From BNXB01 sp031556375 (GTDB lineage: Bacteria; Bacteroidota; Bacteroidia; Bacteroidales; Azobacteroidaceae), in contig JAVBTA010000059.1 in the NCBI GenBank assembly GCA_031556375.1, positions 1 through 64,000 of the forward strand: a stretch of 64,000 bases of DNA. Reading direction: 5' to 3'. This document shows positions 60,666 to 64,000 of the stretch, in pieces. Each line of letters opens with the position of its first letter. The stretch's first letter is position 1. A model generated the notes under the pieces. That model did no database searches and was not told the origin of the DNA. It saw only the letters and a list, made by a program, of their open reading frames with translations. Both the position numbers and the translations under genes were made by a program.

Positions 60666-61565
60666 TTACAATTTTTTCGAAAACTCCCGGCAAATGCTTT
60701 CATGCTTCCAAACCATATAAACAAGCATGATATTCATTACTGTTATTTCGAAAATAAAATAAATCCATGGATATCCGGCTAATACCGAAAGACAAAGAAC
60801 AATAGCACGTAAATTGAACGATAATAAATTCGTGAATTTCATCAATGGCAAACTCTTTTCCCGGAATTCAGTTCTAAACCACGCAGGGACTTCTCCTGCA
60901 TATTTTTCATTTATGATCTTCATCATTCGCTGAAACTGAGGCGTTTTTTGCTCTTGTTTTCTCGTATAATCAAGATAATTGTATTCAAAGAGTTTTTTCA
61001 CAAAATCTTTTTTCCAACTTAACTTTCTGTATCTTTCCAATACTTCCTTTGAGTTATCCAGTTCACTTCCTTTCTTTCCTTTCAGAAAAAGCAAATGCAC
61101 ATTACGATAATAATCGGCCATCCGGGTCTGTGTCCCATGAAAAAATCCGGCAACAAGGGCTAAAGCGACAATATAATATCCTAATTCCTGGAATTGATTC
61201 AATATCAATGCAACATAAATGGAAATAAACCAGAAGACTCCGCAAGCGCCATCAAGAATTCGTCCTAATTCCGATTTTTGCCCTGTCATACGAGCCAACT
61301 GACCATCGGCACTATCGTATGAATTTGCCCAAATCAACAAAATCACGCCCAATAACTTAACCCACAATGTGTCGAAATAAAAACAAACACCGGAGGCTAC
61401 TCCGATAAATATAGAAGCTATCGTGATTTGGTTAGGTGTCACTCCTAATTTATTAAAAAACAAAGCCCATCGATAACCGATGGGACGATAAAAATGAATG
61501 TCGATAAACTCTTCAGTATCTGTTGATTTCAGCGTAGATTCAAGTGTTGGTAATTGTTCTGACAT
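60666..61565 (-). CDS. CDP-alcohol phosphatidyltransferase-family membrane enzyme, variant motif
   Basis: The ATG at 61565 (MSEQLPTLESTLKS) gives 299 residues; an upstream frame would overlap the preceding gene. There are about six membrane segments. The family motif is seen as DSADGQLAR, eight residues, then GRILDGACG. The family pattern is DxxDGxxAR-x8-GxxxDxxxD. The first three Asp are present but the last is replaced by Gly. Enzymes of this family move a phosphoalcohol from a CDP-linked donor to an alcohol. It ends a three-gene operon with a nucleotidyltransferase and an ATP-grasp protein, which suggests headgroup activation and transfer. Confidence 0.82.
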   Translation of the reverse strand: MSEQLPTLESTLKSTDTEEFIDIHFYRPIGYRWALFFNKLGVTPNQITIASIFIGVASGVCFYFDTLWVKLLGVILLIWANSYDSADGQLARMTGQKSELGRILDGACGVFWFISIYVALILNQFQELGYYIVALALVAGFFHGTQTRMADYYRNVHLLFLKGKKGSELDNSKEVLERYRKLSWKKDFVKKLFEYNYLDYTRKQEQKTPQFQRMMKIINEKYAGEVPAWFRTEFREKSLPLMKFTNLLSFNLRAIVLCLSVLAGYPWIYFIFEITVMNIMLVYMVWKHESICREFSKKL

Positions 61566-61569
61566 AGAG

Positions 61570-62457
61570 TTAACCTTTATATGAAGTTCGATATTTACGT
61601 TCCGTATGAAGAACTGCCTGTTCATGAATGCATTGAGCTATATATACAGCCGCATCGGAACGACATGGCGCAAAACTTGGCCAATCATTAAAATCTATAA
61701 TTTTGATAGTACTTTTAGAATCTACCACACAATCTCCGCCATAAACATAAATGCCTAAAACCTTGGCAGCTTCATCACATAACGATTTCAGATAATCCAG
61801 ATCGAATGGAATTCCGGTTGCCTGTCCATTAATTTTCTCCCAACCAAATTTACTGTGATTCAAGTCGTTTGGATAAAACCAGTAGAAAAAATCAGTTCCG
61901 GCAACCCCATAAAATTTCACAAGGTCTCCTACAAGATGCTCATTTAATACCGCCGTTTTGATACTTCTTAAAGCATATTCATTCAAAACACTTTCCACTT
62001 CTTCAATATTGCGGGCATAAGTTACATCTTCACGATGAATAGCATGAAAATCACCGCGCTTAATCCAAAAACGGTCAGCCATACTTTCCGTACTCACCGG
62101 AAGAGGTTCATCCGTTTTCACAATAAGGCTTTTAGGGTGAGGGATATCGTTGGAAACCAATAAACGAGTCATTTTTTCCCGGGTACAATTATCTATTCCA
62201 TAGCCGGAATTGATAACCAGTTTACCTTTATCTTCTTCTTCTTTCAATTTTTGGATAGCGTCTTTATCTCTGACCATATCAAAAATGATATCTTCTTTGA
62301 TTTCAGATTGCAAGAACTCCTGTTCAGTATATTCTTTTACCTGACAACCCTCCCGTTTGAGGTATTCGACGGTTAAATTAAAAATTGCAGCATCATTTCC
62401 TACATGATTAGGTGAATATTGACTACCCCGACGTATACCAGCTATTTCTAATACCAT
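61570..62457 (-). CDS. ATP-grasp-fold protein of unknown substrate
   Basis: The 295-residue protein has an ATP-grasp layout: an N-terminal domain (MVLEIAGIRRGSQYSPNHVGND), a central domain with RFWIKRGDFHAIHREDV, the Glu in VLNEHLVGDLVKFYGV, and the C-terminal metal-binding KIIDFNDWPSFAPCRSDAA. The fold joins a carboxylate to an amine or other nucleophile using ATP. It is 11 bp past the nucleotidyltransferase and 4 bp ahead of the CDP-alcohol enzyme. It may add an amino acid or similar group to the metabolite made by this operon; the substrate is unknown. Confidence 0.75.
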   Translation of the reverse strand: MVLEIAGIRRGSQYSPNHVGNDAAIFNLTVEYLKREGCQVKEYTEQEFLQSEIKEDIIFDMVRDKDAIQKLKEEEDKGKLVINSGYGIDNCTREKMTRLLVSNDIPHPKSLIVKTDEPLPVSTESMADRFWIKRGDFHAIHREDVTYARNIEEVESVLNEYALRSIKTAVLNEHLVGDLVKFYGVAGTDFFYWFYPNDLNHSKFGWEKINGQATGIPFDLDYLKSLCDEAAKVLGIYVYGGDCVVDSKSTIKIIDFNDWPSFAPCRSDAAVYIAQCIHEQAVLHTERKYRTSYKG

Positions 62458-62468
62458 AAGATTTATTT

Positions 62469-63176
62469 TTAATTCTCACTTGAAAGCAGGAATTGTTCCG
62501 CTTTCTCAATATCTCCGGCATGATCTACATCTACTATTTTCCCAAATGGATAAGCCTTCAGTTTCAAACCGTTTGTTATTAGTTCCCGTTGATAATTACG
62601 CATTCTTGCAACGCCATTTTCCATACATTTGTTCAATATTGGAAGAGCATTATCCGATAAACAATAAATACCTCCGGAAATATATTCCTCAGAACCGTCT
62701 GACGTATCCAGAAAACCGGCAATCTCCATTTCATCATCTACAGCCACATACAATGGCTTTTCATCATCAATGAACCCTGTTACTGCCATCATTCCGTCAT
62801 GTTCCTTATCCGCAATAAACGATTGTATAAATCCGGAAAACTCATCTTCCCTGAAAATCGTATCAACTGTAGTAAGACAAAATTTACCTCCATTCAACAA
62901 TTGACTGATCTCAAAAAAACTATGCATCGAACTTGGTGTCGATTTTATGATCAGATTCAAGGGAACCTTCAGTTTTTTCTTTTTAAGGTGCTCCTGTACC
63001 TGAGTCATCTCCTCATTTACAATTATATTAATTGATTCCGCATCGTTTTCAAGAAAAATATCAATTAACCGGTCAATAAGAGGTCTTCCATTCAATCGAA
63101 CCAATGGTTTAGGTTGTACAATTCCTTCTTCAACAAGCCTGGAACCCTCTCCTGCAGCTATTATTGCGTAATTCAT
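62469..63176 (-). CDS. Sugar-phosphate/alcohol-phosphate nucleotidyltransferase
   Basis: The 235-residue protein begins AIIAAGEGSRLVEEGIVQPKPLVRLNGRPLID (read in two halves), the nucleotide-binding signature of the NTP_transferase family with the usual K in PKP. TTVDTIF gives the metal-binding Asp region. It probably makes a CDP- or UDP-linked compound from a phosphorylated sugar or polyol. It is the first gene of a three-gene leftward operon with an ATP-grasp and a CDP-alcohol enzyme, so a CDP-polyol donor is a good guess. Confidence 0.82.
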   Translation of the reverse strand: MNYAIIAAGEGSRLVEEGIVQPKPLVRLNGRPLIDRLIDIFLENDAESINIIVNEEMTQVQEHLKKKKLKVPLNLIIKSTPSSMHSFFEISQLLNGGKFCLTTVDTIFREDEFSGFIQSFIADKEHDGMMAVTGFIDDEKPLYVAVDDEMEIAGFLDTSDGSEEYISGGIYCLSDNALPILNKCMENGVARMRNYQRELITNGLKLKAYPFGKIVDVDHAGDIEKAEQFLLSSEN

Positions 63177-63240
63177 TTACAGTTTTTTTTGCCTAAATAA
63201 ACATACAAAATTGCAAAGAAAGTTTAAGTCTGACAAATTT

Positions 63241-63273
63241 TTTGAGAAATAAATGATTTTTTAGTTAAATTTG
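63241..63273 (+). promoter_or_regulatory. uvrB promoter
   Basis: TTTG (63241-63244), a 21-bp spacer and TAAATTTG (63266-63273) lie 28 bp ahead of the uvrB ATG. Confidence 0.7.
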
Positions 63274-63301
63274 CAGTTTATTCAAAAAAAAACGGCAAAA
63301 C

Positions 63302-64000
63302 ATGGATTTTCAACTTACTTCTGATTTTAAACCCACTGGAGACCAGCCGGAAGCGATTTCCGAACTGGTTTCAGGAGTAAAACAGGATATTCCTTATCAA
63401 ACTCTATTGGGAGTAACCGGATCCGGAAAGACATTTACAATTGCCAATGTCGTCCAGGAGGTCAAAAAACCGACTTTGGTCTTAAGCCATAATAAAACTC
63501 TGGCTGCTCAACTTTATTCGGAGTTCAAAAGTTTTTTTCCTCAAAATGCCGTTGAATATTTTGTTTCATACTACGATTACTACCAACCGGAAGCATACCT
63601 TCCCTCCTCTAATCTTTATATAGAAAAAGACCTTGCCATCAATGATGAAATCGAACGGTTGAGACTTTCTGCCACATCGGCTCTATTATCCGGGCGAAGA
63701 GATATCATTATCGTATCATCTGTTTCTTGCCTTTATGGTATCGGTAACCCTGAAGATTTCAAAGAAAACATGATATCCGTTAAACGTGGACAGATTTTTT
63801 CCAGAAATACATTTCTAAGAAAACTGGTCGATAGCTTATATTCTCGAAACCAGGTCGAATTCAACCGGGGAAATTTCAGGGTGAAAGGCGACACCGTAGA
63901 CGTATTTCTGGCATACCTGGACTACGCAATACGTATTATGTTCTGGGGTGATGAGATTGAAGATATCCATAGTTTCGACCCTTTGACAGGCGTTACAATC
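63302..64000 (+). CDS. uvrB: UvrABC excision nuclease subunit B, 5' part (cut by window end)
   Basis: The first 233 residues are present and run to the end of the window without a stop. They show MDFQLTSDFKPTGDQPEAIS, Walker A LLGVTGSGKTFTIANV (about 38-53), the HNKTLAAQLYSEFKSFFP segment and the beta-hairpin region YFVSYYDYYQPEAYLP (about 88-103) that inserts between DNA strands at damage. It is the damage-verifying helicase of nucleotide excision repair. It is divergent from the nucleotidyltransferase operon and has its own promoter. Confidence 0.96.
   Translation, partial: MDFQLTSDFKPTGDQPEAISELVSGVKQDIPYQTLLGVTGSGKTFTIANVVQEVKKPTLVLSHNKTLAAQLYSEFKSFFPQNAVEYFVSYYDYYQPEAYLPSSNLYIEKDLAINDEIERLRLSATSALLSGRRDIIIVSSVSCLYGIGNPEDFKENMISVKRGQIFSRNTFLRKLVDSLYSRNQVEFNRGNFRVKGDTVDVFLAYLDYAIRIMFWGDEIEDIHSFDPLTGVTI

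Noticed and set aside
61566..61625. Longer N-terminus of the CDP-alcohol enzyme from 61625
   Set aside because: It overlaps the ATP-grasp gene by 56 bp, and the ATG at 61565 fits the operon spacing.
1..64000. CRISPR arrays, rRNA genes, complete insertion sequences
   Set aside because: No regularly spaced repeats, rRNA sequence or transposase with terminal repeats was seen on either strand.

Overview
The window looks like the chromosome of a gut-type Bacteroidales (phylum Bacteroidota). The DNA is moderately AT-rich. Start sites mostly lack Shine-Dalgarno sequences, and many genes are preceded by the Bacteroidota promoter -33 TTTG / -7 TAnnTTTG. The gene families are typical of the order: a histone H1-like Hc1 protein, DUF4369/TlpA and OMP_b-brl outer-membrane proteins, an Nfn transhydrogenase, a membrane pyrophosphatase, M49 dipeptidyl peptidase III and Mfa-type lipoprotein fimbriae. 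I cannot name the genus from sequence alone.

Layout. 0-12.2 kb: a small lipoprotein, NDH-2, lepA, a TlpA-like/outer-membrane barrel pair, an ECF sigma module with a divergent DUF6249 membrane gene, and nfnAB. 12.2-25.9 kb: a lipoprotein, DPP III, an AlkD-like protein, fur-purA, a zinc peptidase, a bifunctional nuclease, a membrane-anchored AraC regulator, two peptidases, a uracil permease and a membrane pyrophosphatase. 26-27.8 kb: typA behind a leader hairpin. 27.85-38.5 kb: an accessory locus with a tyrosine recombinase, a 1.2-kb segment bounded by inverted repeats, and a six-gene fimbrial operon. 38.6-49.1 kb: tldD-tldE, tRNA-Arg(CCG), asnA, ung, lptD, an HD protein, an amidase and an MCE/MlaD protein. 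49.4-56.3 kb: dnaA, xseA, an Hc1 gene, pgk, serC and rarA. 56.6-64 kb: pyrB-pyrI-flavin reductase-OMP, glyA, a three-gene nucleotidyltransferase/ATP-grasp/CDP-alcohol phosphotransferase operon, and the start of uvrB.

The most interesting element is at 27.9-38.5 kb. A tyrosine recombinase lies next to 16-bp perfect inverted repeats (29233-29248 and 30436-30451). They enclose an AraC-type regulator and a good outward-facing promoter (-7 TAACTTTG). In the orientation given, this promoter points away from the fimbrial operon. Inversion would place it about 97 bp ahead of the first fimbrial gene, pointing at it. This looks like a phase-variation switch, captured OFF, that carries its own regulator. 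The operon encodes a DUF3575 protein, an Mfa1-like major fimbrillin, an Mfa2-like anchor, a large modular fimbrillin with BACON-like and Lcl-like C-terminal regions (likely tip adhesin), a C11 clostripain-like protease and a DUF5106 thioredoxin-fold lipoprotein. The last two may process or fold the fimbrial subunits. The second notable locus is the lipid-headgroup-like operon at 60.7-63.2 kb, whose phosphotransferase lacks the last Asp of the family motif.
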